From Brevibacterium permense (lineage in GTDB: Bacteria; Actinomycetota; Actinomycetes; Actinomycetales; Brevibacteriaceae): 64,000 bases of DNA. Within the stretch, counting starts at the first letter, position 1. Every line of letters starts with the position of its first letter. The stretch lies in the NCBI RefSeq assembly GCF_025506275.1, contig NZ_QYCP01000087.1, positions 62,001-126,000 of the forward strand. Reading direction: 5' to 3'. Made by a program: the position numbers and the translations under genes. Below the pieces are notes generated by a model, which did no database searches, was not told where the DNA came from, and saw only the letters and a list, made by a program, of their open reading frames with translations. Below, in pieces: positions 46,392-54,433 of this stretch.

Positions 46392-47057
46392 ATGACCACC
46401 AGCACCGAGGTGCTCGCCACCCTGGCCTCGCTCGAGGACGAGAAGATCCGCGCCGTCAACGTCCGCCACGGCGACGACCACGCGGTCAACCTGACGAAGC
46501 TGCGCGCCGTGGCGAAGGACCTGAAGAAGAACGATGAACTCGCCGCCGAACTGTGGGACTCCGGCGACACTGCGGCCCGCCTCGTCGCGATCCTCATCAT
46601 GCGTCCGAAGGCCTGGAGCGAAGCACAGCTCGATGAGATGCTGCGTGACTCCCGTGTCCCGAAGGTCCACGGCTGGCTGGTCAGCTATATCGTCAAGAAA
46701 TCAGCCCACGCCGAGGCGCTGCGCCGGTCGTGGATCGACGATCCGGATCCCGTGGTCGCCTCCGCCGGCTGGGCGCTGACGAGCGAGTGGGTGAACCGGA
46801 AACCCGAAGGTCTCGACCTGTCCGGTCTGCTGGACGTGATCGAGGCCGAGATGGCCGACGCCCCCGAGCGTCTGCAGTGGGCGATGAACGAGACGCTGTC
46901 GTATATCGGCATCGAGAACCCAGACCTGCGGAAACGTGCCATCGACATCGGTGAGCGCCTCGGCGTGCTCCGCGACTACCCGACTTCGCCCGGCTGCACT
47001 TCGCCCTTCGCCCCGACCTGGATCACGGAGATGGTGGCTCGGAAGTCAGCGGACTGA
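46392..47057 (+). CDS. AlkD-like HEAT-repeat DNA alkylation repair protein
   Basis: 221 residues from the second ATG of a tandem pair, placed best with CGGAG upstream. All-helical composition with HEAT-like spacing; KLRAVAKDLKKNDELAAELWDSGDTAARLVAILIM resembles the DNA alkylation repair family (AlkD/AlkC). AlkD-type enzymes excise N3- and N7-alkylpurines. The family aromatic/Asp pocket (WXXS, D) is only partly recognisable, so activity is not certain. The 3' end overlaps the convergent dehydrogenase fragment by 12 nt. Confidence 0.75.
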   Translation: MTTSTEVLATLASLEDEKIRAVNVRHGDDHAVNLTKLRAVAKDLKKNDELAAELWDSGDTAARLVAILIMRPKAWSEAQLDEMLRDSRVPKVHGWLVSYIVKKSAHAEALRRSWIDDPDPVVASAGWALTSEWVNRKPEGLDLSGLLDVIEAEMADAPERLQWAMNETLSYIGIENPDLRKRAIDIGERLGVLRDYPTSPGCTSPFAPTWITEMVARKSAD

Positions 47058-47288
47058 GCCGGCAGGCACCTGCCCCGCGAGACCGGCCACAGCTGAATCT
47101 TCGTCCGGTGAGCTGATCGTCAGCCGATCTGCGCTCAGCGCACTGAGGAAATCGGCGGCATCGAAGGCCTCGCCCGGCGCCAGAGCTCCCGTGCCGGTGA
47201 ACCGACCGTCGATGAGACGGACGGCGGCTTCGACCTCGAGCGGGGCGGTGACCTGGTAGATGTCGCGGCCAGACGCTCTCAGCGCGCG
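47046..47288 (-). pseudogene. C-terminal fragment of a saccharopine-dehydrogenase-like oxidoreductase
   Basis: About 81 codons remain: GRDIYQVTAPLEVEAAVRLI and GALAPGEAFDAADFLSAL match the C-terminus of saccharopine-dehydrogenase-fold (NAD(P)-binding) proteins. The N-terminal Rossmann part is missing; the frame continues upstream into the AraC remnant but with no similarity. No start codon with a ribosome site. See the scar described for 47288-47292. Confidence 0.6.
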
Positions 47289-47291
47289 TCG

Positions 47292-47664
47292 GTGACCGGC
47301 CCGGCCGATTCTGCGCTCGATGACTGTCTCGGTGCCGCACTCGATTGGGCCAAGGCGCACCTCGACGAGCCGCTCACTTTCGATGATCTTGCCAGTCGGG
47401 CCGCCGTGAGCAGCCGACAGCTCGCGTGCCGAATGCTTTCTTCGGTGGGGGTGACCCCGCTCAGGAGGCTTCACAACCAGCGGATCCTCCGTGCGCAGGA
47501 TCTGCTCGAGCGCACCGATGCTGCCGTCGAGATCATCGCCGCCACCTGCGGGAATGGGCAGCGCAGCCACCCTGCGACGTCGCTTCCGGAACGAACTGGG
47601 CATCAGCCCGACTGCCTACCGGAATGCATTCCACAGCGCCGAGGAGAGACCGCTCGGGGCCTGA
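47292..47664 (+). pseudogene. AraC/GlxA-family regulator remnant, truncated and frameshifted
   Basis: Only the C-terminal HTH portion is left: LDDCLGAALDWAKAHLDEPL, then FDDLASRAAVSSRQLACRML and LRRLHNQRILRAQDLLERTD. At about 47549-47552 one extra G (GCGGGAATG) shifts the frame; the remainder (MGSAATLRRRFRNELGISPTAY to the TGA at 47662-47664) continues in the next frame. The N-terminal DJ-1-type domain of GlxA-like regulators is missing. The frame from the start can be read without a plausible initiation site. Confidence 0.7.
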
Positions 47665-47686
47665 GGCGCCCCTGCGGTCGGTGGGC

Positions 47687-49096
47687 TCAGAACCCGGCCG
47701 GGTGGCTGGTGTGGAAGTCCGTGACCTGCTGGAAGGCGTTACCGGCTGCCAGCACCAAGGGTTCGGTGAAGTCACCGCCGACGAACTGGGCTGCCAGGGG
47801 AGTGCCGCGTTCGGTGAACCCTGCGGGCAGAGTGATCGACGGCATTCCGCAGTTGTCGATCGGTGCCGTCGGCACGGTCACCGCAGCGAACAGCTTCTGG
47901 TCGGAACCCAGGTTCGCCATCTGCGTGATCGTCGGTGAGCCGACGCCGATTCCCGGCAGCAGGAGGAGATCGATATCGGACATAAGGGTGCGCATACGGC
48001 CGGTGAAGTCTCTTCTCGATTCGAGCAGCCGGTGGTAGTCGATTGCGGAGAGTCCGCGCCCGATCTCGATGAGACCGGACAGGTCGGGGCCGTATTCGTC
48101 CGCCCGGGCCGGATAAGTCTCTGCGTGGACACCGGCTGTCTCGATCCCGCACAGAGCCGTCCATTCCTTGGCTGCGGCCTCAAAACCGGGAGCCTCGACC
48201 TCGAGCACCCGCCAGCCCAGGCCGGTCACCGTCTCGATGGTGTCTTCGAGCATCGCATTCGTCGCGGCGTCGAAGTGCTCTTCGGCCAGCTTGCGGTCGA
48301 AACCGACGACCGGGGCTTCGTCGACGCGCAGCGTATTGGGGTAGTCCGGTACCGATTCGAGCGACGAGGTGGGATCGGCCGGATCGTGGCCGGCGATGGC
48401 CCGCAGCACGATCGCGGCATCACGGGAGCTGCGGGTCATCGGCCCGATGTGATCGAGGCTGGGAGCGAGTGCGAAGATGCCGTGGCGGGAGACCCGGCCC
48501 CAGGTCGGTTTGAGTCCCGTGACGCCATTGGCTGAGGACGGAAGGCGGATCGATCCGCCGGTGTCCGAGCCGAGCGAGGCGAAGCAGAGTCCGGCCGCAG
48601 TGGCCACACCTGACCCTGATGAGGAGACTCCCGACCAGGTGTCGGCATCCCACGGGTTGACCGGGGTCGGCAGATTGGGATGGTGACCGGTGAACGCCCC
48701 CTCGGTGAGACGCAGTTTGCCGAGGATGACGGCTCCGGCGGTTCGCAGTCGAGCGACGACGGTGGCATCGAAATCTGGGCGGAAGTCCGCATTGATCGTG
48801 GTGCCCGCACCGGTCGGTGCATCATGGGTGTACGCAAGGTCCTTCACCGCCACGGGGACACCGTGCAGATCGCCGAGCCAGTTCCCGCGGGCCAGGAGGG
48901 AATCGGCACGGTCGGCCTCGGCGAGGGCAGATTCGGCCATGACCGTGGCGAAGGCATGCAGTCGGGGCTCGAGGTCGTCGATGCGTTCGAGCATCACCTC
49001 GGTGACCTCCCGGGAGGACACTTGCCTGGTTCGGATGAGAGTTGAGATTTCGTGGAGTTCGAGGAACGGGATCTCGGTGCTCGTCGGTGTGGTCAT
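47687..49096 (-). CDS. amidase signature family enzyme
   Basis: 469 residues. The catalytic set is present: Lys in VPVAVKDLAYT, Ser in the WSGVSSSGSGVATAAG segment, and GSDTGGSIRLPSSANGVTGLKPTWGRVS. Aryl-acylamidase/GatA superfamily; not GatA itself because no GatB/C neighbours and the C-terminus differs. The start is the second of two ATGs (AGGAGG 4 nt upstream of it). Hydrolyses an unidentified amide. Confidence 0.88.
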   Translation of the reverse strand: MTTPTSTEIPFLELHEISTLIRTRQVSSREVTEVMLERIDDLEPRLHAFATVMAESALAEADRADSLLARGNWLGDLHGVPVAVKDLAYTHDAPTGAGTTINADFRPDFDATVVARLRTAGAVILGKLRLTEGAFTGHHPNLPTPVNPWDADTWSGVSSSGSGVATAAGLCFASLGSDTGGSIRLPSSANGVTGLKPTWGRVSRHGIFALAPSLDHIGPMTRSSRDAAIVLRAIAGHDPADPTSSLESVPDYPNTLRVDEAPVVGFDRKLAEEHFDAATNAMLEDTIETVTGLGWRVLEVEAPGFEAAAKEWTALCGIETAGVHAETYPARADEYGPDLSGLIEIGRGLSAIDYHRLLESRRDFTGRMRTLMSDIDLLLLPGIGVGSPTITQMANLGSDQKLFAAVTVPTAPIDNCGMPSITLPAGFTERGTPLAAQFVGGDFTEPLVLAAGNAFQQVTDFHTSHPAGF

Positions 49097-49166
49097 CATG
49101 CCTCCTTGCATCGGTCTCCATCACCCTAGCCGATCTTCTCACCTGGGGGAACAGCGATCTACAGGG

Positions 49167-49529
49167 CTATGCTCCGGCCAGTTCCCGCAGTGCTTGGATG
49201 TGTGCCTCGAGACGGCTGGTCCCGTCTTTGCTGATCGAAACCCAGGTGCGCGGGCGTTTGCCCACGTACCCCTTCTTCACCTCGATCATTCCGGCCTTCT
49301 CGAGTGCGGTGATGTGCCGGGAGAGCACGGAATCGGAGACGCCGAGGCTGTCGCGCAGCAGTTTGAACTCGGCCTTGTCCCGGCTCTTCAGGCTCGAGAC
49401 GATGCCGAGTCTCGTGGGGTTGTTGAGCTCCGGTTCGAGGCGGGTCAGGGAGTCGCCGAGGTGGGGGATCGGCTCGTCTTCGGTGCGGGCGTCCTCTGGT
49501 TCGGTCGGGGAGTTGTGTTTCGCAGTCAT
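49167..49529 (-). CDS. winged-helix (ArsR/MarR-like) regulator
   Basis: 120 residues. LNNPTRLGIVSSLKSRDKAEF, LLRDSLGVSDSVLSRHITALEKAGMI and a wing with KRPRTWVSISKDG define a PF13601-type winged helix. Follows the membrane-protein gene by 13 nt, the usual regulator-membrane-protein pair. The promoter upstream of that pair carries several TTCCA-type inverted repeats that could be its operator. Confidence 0.85.
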   Translation of the reverse strand: MTAKHNSPTEPEDARTEDEPIPHLGDSLTRLEPELNNPTRLGIVSSLKSRDKAEFKLLRDSLGVSDSVLSRHITALEKAGMIEVKKGYVGKRPRTWVSISKDGTSRLEAHIQALRELAGA

Positions 49530-49542
49530 CGTCGGTCACTCC

Positions 49543-49965
49543 TCAGCGGCGCAGGGCCAGCAGGGAGAAGACCGGGGCGGCGACCCACAACAGTCCTGCG
49601 GCGATGAACGGGATCGGACCGCCGGCTGCGAACGAATCGGCCATGACGCCGGCGATGAAGGCGACGATGATGACGCCCAGCCATGTCAGCAGCAGGGCCG
49701 TGGAACGGCGGCTCCAGGACAGGGCCTTGATGAGGTAGACGATCAGTGCCGGGACGAGCCAGCTCAATCCGGCTCCGGCGATGATGAGCTGAGTCGTGTT
49801 GTCGTCGATGATGCCGATGGCCATGAGCCCGACGGAGAGTCCGGCGGAGAGGACGAAGAGCAGTGTGACCAGTGGCCATGCATCTCCGCTGCGCGCCCGG
49901 GACTGGTTCGCTTCGACCTGGTTGAGAAGATCTGCCGCCTGCTGCGGGGTGGGGTTCGCGTTCAT
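49543..49965 (-). CDS. four-TM membrane protein co-transcribed with winged-helix regulator
   Basis: 140 residues from the ATG at 49965 with AGAGG upstream. A polar N-terminus of about 30 residues then four hydrophobic segments. Unknown family; small membrane proteins of this kind are commonly coupled to ArsR-like regulators. First gene of the pair. Confidence 0.7.
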   Translation of the reverse strand: MNANPTPQQAADLLNQVEANQSRARSGDAWPLVTLLFVLSAGLSVGLMAIGIIDDNTTQLIIAGAGLSWLVPALIVYLIKALSWSRRSTALLLTWLGVIIVAFIAGVMADSFAAGGPIPFIAAGLLWVAAPVFSLLALRR

Positions 49966-49990
49966 GTCGGTTCCTCTGATTGGGGTTGCT

Positions 49991-50043
49991 CTGTGGAAGT
50001 GATTCCACAGTACCAACTACTTTCCATAGTGGAAAGTACTTTC
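49991..50043 (-). promoter_or_regulatory. operator cluster of TTCCA/TGGAA inverted repeats
   Basis: Three inverted repeats within 53 nt: CTGTGGAA-N4-TTCCACAG (49991-50010), ACTTTCCA-N3-TGGAAAGT (50019-50037) and the overlapping palindrome GAAAGTACTTTC (50032-50043). All lie between the 64-bp palindrome and the ATG at 49965, and all share TTCCA or a close variant, so they look like binding sites for one dimeric regulator, probably the winged-helix protein encoded downstream. Confidence 0.5.
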
Positions 50044-50057
50044 ACCAAAAACTCCCC

Positions 50058-50121
50058 ATTACTACCTGACGGCGGCCCAGCAACCTCGCGCGAGGTTGCT
50101 GGGCCGCCGTCAGGTAGTAAT
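50058..50121 (-). terminator. 64-bp perfect palindrome, terminator of the flavodoxin gene
   Basis: Both 32-bp arms (50058-50089, 50090-50121) are exact with no spacer, beginning at the TAA stop of the flavodoxin gene. On the minus strand it is followed by GGGGAGTTTTT, so an intrinsic terminator with U tract is likely. The stem is far longer than usual terminators. Confidence 0.75.
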
Positions 50122-50567
50122 TAGGGGGTGGCGGCTACTGTGGCGGCCAGCTCCATGGCCTTCTCCAAGTGTGCGTCTGTGACTTCGCCGGTGAAGATGA
50201 GGGGATCGAAGGCGAGCTTCCAGCCCAGGCCCGTCGTGATCTGCTTCATCGCGGTCTCGGCCCCGGTCGTGTCGTAGCCGCCGTGGATCCAGTAGGAGAA
50301 CGGTCTGCCGGCGGTCGGCTCGCGCACCGCGTCATACGTGGTGTCGAAGAAGTGTTTGAGAGCGCCGGAGATATAGCCGAAGTTCGCGGTCGTGCCGAGC
50401 ACATATGCATCCGCGGCGAGCACATCAGCAACACTTGCCTCCAGCGCCGGGCGGATGGTGACGTCGATGTCGCCGAGCTCGGGCATGCGCAGCCCGGACT
50501 CGGCCGCCTCGGCGATCAGTACCGTCGCAGCGGACGGGGAATGATGAACGAGCAGAACGTTGACCAT
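50121..50567 (-). CDS. flavodoxin-like protein (NADPH-FMN reductase type)
   Basis: 148 residues. VNVLLVHHSPSAATVLIAEAAESGL gives the flavodoxin phosphate loop (HSPSAAT), ADAYVLGTTANFGYISGALKHFFD is the strand-3/loop region of the flavin site. Short-chain flavodoxin; may work with a redox partner not seen here. A TAGGGT box lies 6 nt before the ATG. Divergent from the sirtuin gene with which it shares inverted start sequences. Confidence 0.85.
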   Translation of the reverse strand: MVNVLLVHHSPSAATVLIAEAAESGLRMPELGDIDVTIRPALEASVADVLAADAYVLGTTANFGYISGALKHFFDTTYDAVREPTAGRPFSYWIHGGYDTTGAETAMKQITTGLGWKLAFDPLIFTGEVTDAHLEKAMELAATVAATP

Positions 50568-50629
50568 GGCTCCACCCTAGTCCCGGCCGGTGCCTTCCGT
50601 CAGCTGAGATGTCTACAGTGGAGCCATGG
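50564..50629. promoter_or_regulatory. divergent leaderless promoters with inverted start sequences
   Basis: CCATGGCTCCAC at 50564-50575 and its exact reverse complement GTGGAGCCATGG at 50618-50629 each contain one of the two start codons. Both genes have a -10 box (TAGGGT on the minus strand, TACAGT on the plus) followed by GGAGCC and ATG, so both mRNAs would start at the ATG. Intervening distance 42 nt. Confidence 0.5.
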
Positions 50630-51675
50630 CAGTCATCTTCGATCCCCTGCGCGGACGTGTGCGTCCGGAAGCCAGCCACCCCGATGCCGAGATCATCGAC
50701 GTGCTCACGAAGACCTATTCCGATGCGGATTGGGCGGTGCTCACCGGGGCGGGAATGAGCACGGACTCAGGCGTCCCCGACTACCGCGGACCGGATTCCC
50801 CGCCGCGGACTCCGATGACGATCCAGACCTTCCTCTCCCACCCCGATCAGCGCGCCAGGTACTGGGCACGATCGTGGATGGGCTGGCCGCGGATGCGAGG
50901 TACCCGACCCAACGGGGCCCACCTGGCCCTGGCCGAGCTGTCCGTGGCCGGGATCATCACCCAGAACGTCGATGGACTCCATCAGGCCGCCGCCGAGGCG
51001 GTCGCCGCCGACCGCGGAAGCGGTGCCGGAGCGCCGGTGCCGAGTCCCATCATCGACCTCCACGGCAGCCTCGACCGAGTGATCTGCCTGAGCAACAACG
51101 GGCACCTGTTCGACCGCGATTGGGTGCAGCGGAGACTGAGCGAACTCAACCCGGACTTCGCCGAAGAGGTCGGCATCGACCCCATCGACGTCGAAACCGC
51201 GCCCGACGGCGACGTCGAACTCGAGGACACCGCCGGCTTCGCAGTCCTCGACTGCCCCGAATGCGGTGGACTGCTCAAACCCGATGTCGTCTACTTCGGC
51301 GATTCCGTCCCGGCCAACAGGGTCCAGGCAGCCAATCGGATCGCTGACGGAGCTGCAGGTCTCGTGGTGCTCGGTTCCTCGCTGGCAGTGCTGTCGGGAC
51401 TGCGGTTCGTTCGGACCGCCGCGAAGGAAGGCAAACCCGTCGTCATCGTCACCGACGGGCCGACCCGCGGAGACGAATTCGCCGACTTCCGGTCGATCTC
51501 CCGCGTCGCCGACTTCGTCACCGCGTGGGCAAGCCGGCGAGGCGATCGGGCGGCGAGTCGGCCAGGCATCCAGGGGAGTCCAAGCCGGGGATGGAAGACT
51601 GAGGATCATGAGAGACAATCTGGCTCGCGCCGAACGACTGCGCCTTGTCGACACCGCCCGCCGCGCCGGGGATGA
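50626..51675 (+). CDS. sirtuin family NAD-dependent protein deacylase
   Basis: 349 residues. GAGMSTDSGVPDYRGPDS, TQNVDGLH and the catalytic HGS (His146) are present, then a zinc region. The first zinc pair is Cys154-Leu-Ser-Asn157, lacking the usual second Cys; the second pair DCPECGG (Cys210, Cys213) is normal. About 60 residues after the core run into the next gene; the two overlap by 68 nt. Removes acyl groups from lysines using NAD+. The altered zinc pair makes activity worth testing. Confidence 0.88.
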   Translation: MAVIFDPLRGRVRPEASHPDAEIIDVLTKTYSDADWAVLTGAGMSTDSGVPDYRGPDSPPRTPMTIQTFLSHPDQRARYWARSWMGWPRMRGTRPNGAHLALAELSVAGIITQNVDGLHQAAAEAVAADRGSGAGAPVPSPIIDLHGSLDRVICLSNNGHLFDRDWVQRRLSELNPDFAEEVGIDPIDVETAPDGDVELEDTAGFAVLDCPECGGLLKPDVVYFGDSVPANRVQAANRIADGAAGLVVLGSSLAVLSGLRFVRTAAKEGKPVVIVTDGPTRGDEFADFRSISRVADFVTAWASRRGDRAASRPGIQGSPSRGWKTEDHERQSGSRRTTAPCRHRPPRRG

Positions 51676-52198
51676 CGCCCCCACCCTGTGTGAGGGGTGG
51701 ACGGTCAGGGACCTTGCCACCCACCTCGTCATCCGCGAACGTCATCCCCGCGCTGCCGCGGGCATCTTCATGCCGAAGTTCACCGACCGCCTGCAGGCGA
51801 AGGAAGACGAGTACGCCGAAATGCCGTTCAGTCGGCTGCTCGGACTCGTCGCCGCACCGCCGAAGTGGACCCCGGGCGCCCTGCCGGGAGTGGAGACGGT
51901 GATGAACACGACAGAGTTCCTCGTCCACCACGAAGACATCCGCCGGGCCGCGATCGAATGGATTCCGCGTCGGCTGTCGCAAACAGAGACCGCGACCGTG
52001 TGGGCACAGACGAAGGTGGCCCTCCTGCCGTACGCGGTGAAGGCGAAGGGCCCCGTGACGATCGAAGCCCCGGGCTTCGGTACCCGCACAGCGGGGAAGA
52101 AGGGCAGCGGTGAGGCCACGACGATCACCGGGTCACCTCTCGAGCTGCTTCTCTATCTCATGGGACGAGAAGACCACGCACTCGTCGATGTGCGCTGA
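51608..52198 (+). CDS. TIGR03085-type metal-binding protein (DinB-like fold)
   Basis: 196 residues. AERLRLVDTARRAGDDAPTL and GWTVRDLATHLVIRERHPRAAAG match this actinobacterial family, related to mycothiol-dependent maleylpyruvate isomerase and DinB folds, with a HxxxD-type metal-site pattern (THLVIRERHP). Probably a mycothiol- or metal-linked enzyme; function unknown. Starts inside the 3' end of the sirtuin frame. Confidence 0.8.
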   Translation: MRDNLARAERLRLVDTARRAGDDAPTLCEGWTVRDLATHLVIRERHPRAAAGIFMPKFTDRLQAKEDEYAEMPFSRLLGLVAAPPKWTPGALPGVETVMNTTEFLVHHEDIRRAAIEWIPRRLSQTETATVWAQTKVALLPYAVKAKGPVTIEAPGFGTRTAGKKGSGEATTITGSPLELLLYLMGREDHALVDVR

Positions 52199-52301
52199 AC
52201 TTCGGGAAAACCCTATCCAGGTCGGGGGATTGGTCCCTGTCGGCGTTCGGTGACGTCTTCCTAGGCTGGTGTCAACAGCCGATACCCAGGAGACCAACAC
52301 C

Positions 52302-52703
52302 ATGAACGCAGCACCCACCCCGACTCCCGATCAGTTCGACCAGACGTCCGCGGGACAGTACCCTCACCCGTCCGCCGGACAGTACGAAGCACCGCAGAGC
52401 TACCCGACGCAGTACCGCTATGGCCAACGCGCGGAGGAGGACCCGGGCAAAGTGCTCGGCATCGTCTCGCTCGTGGCGACCCTGTCGACTTTCCTCGGCT
52501 TCAACTTCATCGGACCCGTCGTCGGCATCATCACCGGACACATGGCGCGCAAGCGTTCACAGGAAGCAGGTTTCGGAGACAACGAGATGGGCAAGTGGGG
52601 CTTCATCTTAGGCCTCGTCTTCCTCGGTCTCCTCGTCCTCGGATGGGCACTCGGAATCTCCTTCGGCATCGTCGGTGGCCTGGCCAGCCTCATGGCCGGC
52701 TGA
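52302..52703 (+). CDS. DUF4190-like two-TM membrane protein
   Basis: 133 residues. AGGAG precedes the ATG by 9 nt. The first 50 residues are Pro/Gln/Thr-rich and disordered; then two membrane segments (KVLGIVSLVATLSTFLGFNFI and WGFILGLVFLGLLVLGWALG) with RKRSQEAGFGDNEMGKWG between, as in DUF4190. A TAGGCT box lies upstream. Ends before a terminator. Confidence 0.75.
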   Translation: MNAAPTPTPDQFDQTSAGQYPHPSAGQYEAPQSYPTQYRYGQRAEEDPGKVLGIVSLVATLSTFLGFNFIGPVVGIITGHMARKRSQEAGFGDNEMGKWGFILGLVFLGLLVLGWALGISFGIVGGLASLMAG

Positions 52704-52733
52704 CCGTAACGAAGAGACGGCACCGAACGAAAG

Positions 52734-52773
52734 ACGGCAGAGGGCCGACCCGTGTGGGTCGGCCCTCTGCCGT
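52734..52773. terminator. bidirectional terminator
   Basis: 18-bp perfect arms with a 4-nt GTGT loop between the DUF4190 gene and the convergent spermidine-synthase-like gene. Confidence 0.85.
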
Positions 52774-52798
52774 TGTGAGAAGCCCGTGTCAGACGAAT

Positions 52799-54433
52799 TC
52801 AGTATCCGACCCAGGCTCCGCGTTCCTGATCGAGGACCCGCGGGTGCAGCAGCGTCGAGGCTTCGACCTTGCCCACAGCCGCGCGATCACGGTCCGGTGG
52901 GAACGTCGTCGAGGCGGCGAGCACCTCGGCGGTGGCGAATTTCAACCCGTCCGGGGCGTCATCGGGCACGGTCACCTCGGGACCCTCCCCGTCTAGATCG
53001 GCGAGGAAATATCCCCAATCGCCGAAGCTCGGGACATCGACGTGATACGGAGTCGTCGACAGTCCCGCCTCGGCGACGGCCTCACCGATGCCCCAATAGG
53101 CCTCTGGGGCGAAATAGGGGGAGCCGGCCTGGACGACGAGGCGCGCCTCCGGGTTCATCATCTGGCGGATGAGCCCGTAGAACTCGATGCTGTAGAGCTT
53201 CGACGTCGCCACATCATCGGGGTCGGGAAGATCGGCGATGACCGCGTCATAGGCCGAATGCTTCGCCTCCCGCAGCCACGTGAAGGCATCGGCGGCGATC
53301 GTCGTCACCCGCGGATCGTCGAGGGAGTCGTCGTTGAACGCGGTGAAGTGCTCCGAGGTCTTCGCCAATGCGAGGACCGCGGGGTCGAGGTCGACGAGTG
53401 TGACTGACTCGACGTCGGGATACTTGAGGATCTCGCGCACGGCCAAACCATCGCCGCCTCCGAGGACGAGGACGTTGCGGCGCGGACCGTTCAGCAGCGG
53501 ATGGACGAGGCTTTCGTGATAGCGGTACTCATCGGCCGAGGCGAACTGCAGATCCCCGTTGAGGAACAGCCGCGTATCACCGGTCCTCTTCGCCTCGGTG
53601 AGCACGATCTCCTGGTAGTCCGATCGCTGCGAATACACGATCGGATCCCGGTAGAGACGCTGCCGGGTGGTGACTTCGATGTCGTCGGTATATACCCACA
53701 CCACGGTGAGCCCGCCGAGGATGAGCACAAGCAGCGCTGCCAACATGAGTTGGGCGGCGCGGCTGAGTTCGGAGCGGAAGAGCCAGAGGACGATGAGGAT
53801 GCCCACCAGCGCGTTCGTCATCCCCACGGCCAGCGCACCGCGCGGCAGACCGAGCAGCGGCAGCAGGAGGAACGGGAAGGCGAGCCCTCCGATGAGTCCG
53901 CCCACATAGTCGGCGGCGAAGAGGTCGGCCACTGCGCTCGAGGCCTTCTGCGCGCGGATGCGTTGGACGAGCTCCATGAGCAGCGGGATCTCCGCGCCGA
54001 TGAGCGCGCCGATGACGAACGCGAGGGCCACCATGGCCACCGTGTAGACGTCGGCGAAGGCGAAGGCGAGGTAGAGCAGAATGACGGAGAGTCCGCCGAT
54101 GATGCCCAGGGCCGCCTCGATGAGGGCGAAGGAGACCGCGGCGAACCCGGTCAGCCGTTTGGTCGCCAGCGATCCCACACCCATGGCGAAGACCATGACG
54201 GCCAGGACGATGGAGGCCTGGACGATGGTGTCGCCGAGCAGATAGGACCCCAAGGCCACGAGCGCGAGCTCGTAGACCATTCCGCAGCTCGCGCAGATGA
54301 ACACGGCGAGCAGGACGAAGAAACGGGCCGGCCCCGGACGCATCGGAAGGGTGATCGGGCGGGCCGCCTCGGTGGTGGTGCCGGTCGGTGCGGTCCCGGC
54401 CGACGTTCGACCGGATTCGTCAGCGGTGCTCAA
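52799..54433 (-). CDS. membrane polyamine aminopropyltransferase (spermidine synthase-like)
   Basis: 544 residues. An N-terminal membrane half (about 1-245) of seven or so segments precedes a spermidine synthase domain: DLQFASADEYRYHESLVHPLL, VLVLGGGDGLAVREILKYP (SAM site) and VTLVDLDPAVL. Transfers an aminopropyl-type group or acts on another amine. The ATG overlaps the DUF350 stop (ATGA), and the gene is the last of a five-gene operon. Membrane-fused members accompany DUF350/DUF4178 genes in other actinobacteria. Confidence 0.9.
   Translation of the reverse strand: MSTADESGRTSAGTAPTGTTTEAARPITLPMRPGPARFFVLLAVFICASCGMVYELALVALGSYLLGDTIVQASIVLAVMVFAMGVGSLATKRLTGFAAVSFALIEAALGIIGGLSVILLYLAFAFADVYTVAMVALAFVIGALIGAEIPLLMELVQRIRAQKASSAVADLFAADYVGGLIGGLAFPFLLLPLLGLPRGALAVGMTNALVGILIVLWLFRSELSRAAQLMLAALLVLILGGLTVVWVYTDDIEVTTRQRLYRDPIVYSQRSDYQEIVLTEAKRTGDTRLFLNGDLQFASADEYRYHESLVHPLLNGPRRNVLVLGGGDGLAVREILKYPDVESVTLVDLDPAVLALAKTSEHFTAFNDDSLDDPRVTTIAADAFTWLREAKHSAYDAVIADLPDPDDVATSKLYSIEFYGLIRQMMNPEARLVVQAGSPYFAPEAYWGIGEAVAEAGLSTTPYHVDVPSFGDWGYFLADLDGEGPEVTVPDDAPDGLKFATAEVLAASTTFPPDRDRAAVGKVEASTLLHPRVLDQERGAWVGY

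Noticed and set aside
46392..47057. Reading the AlkD-like gene as a generic HEAT-repeat phycobilisome lyase-like protein
   Set aside because: Length and spacing fit the alkylation repair group better, though with moderate certainty.
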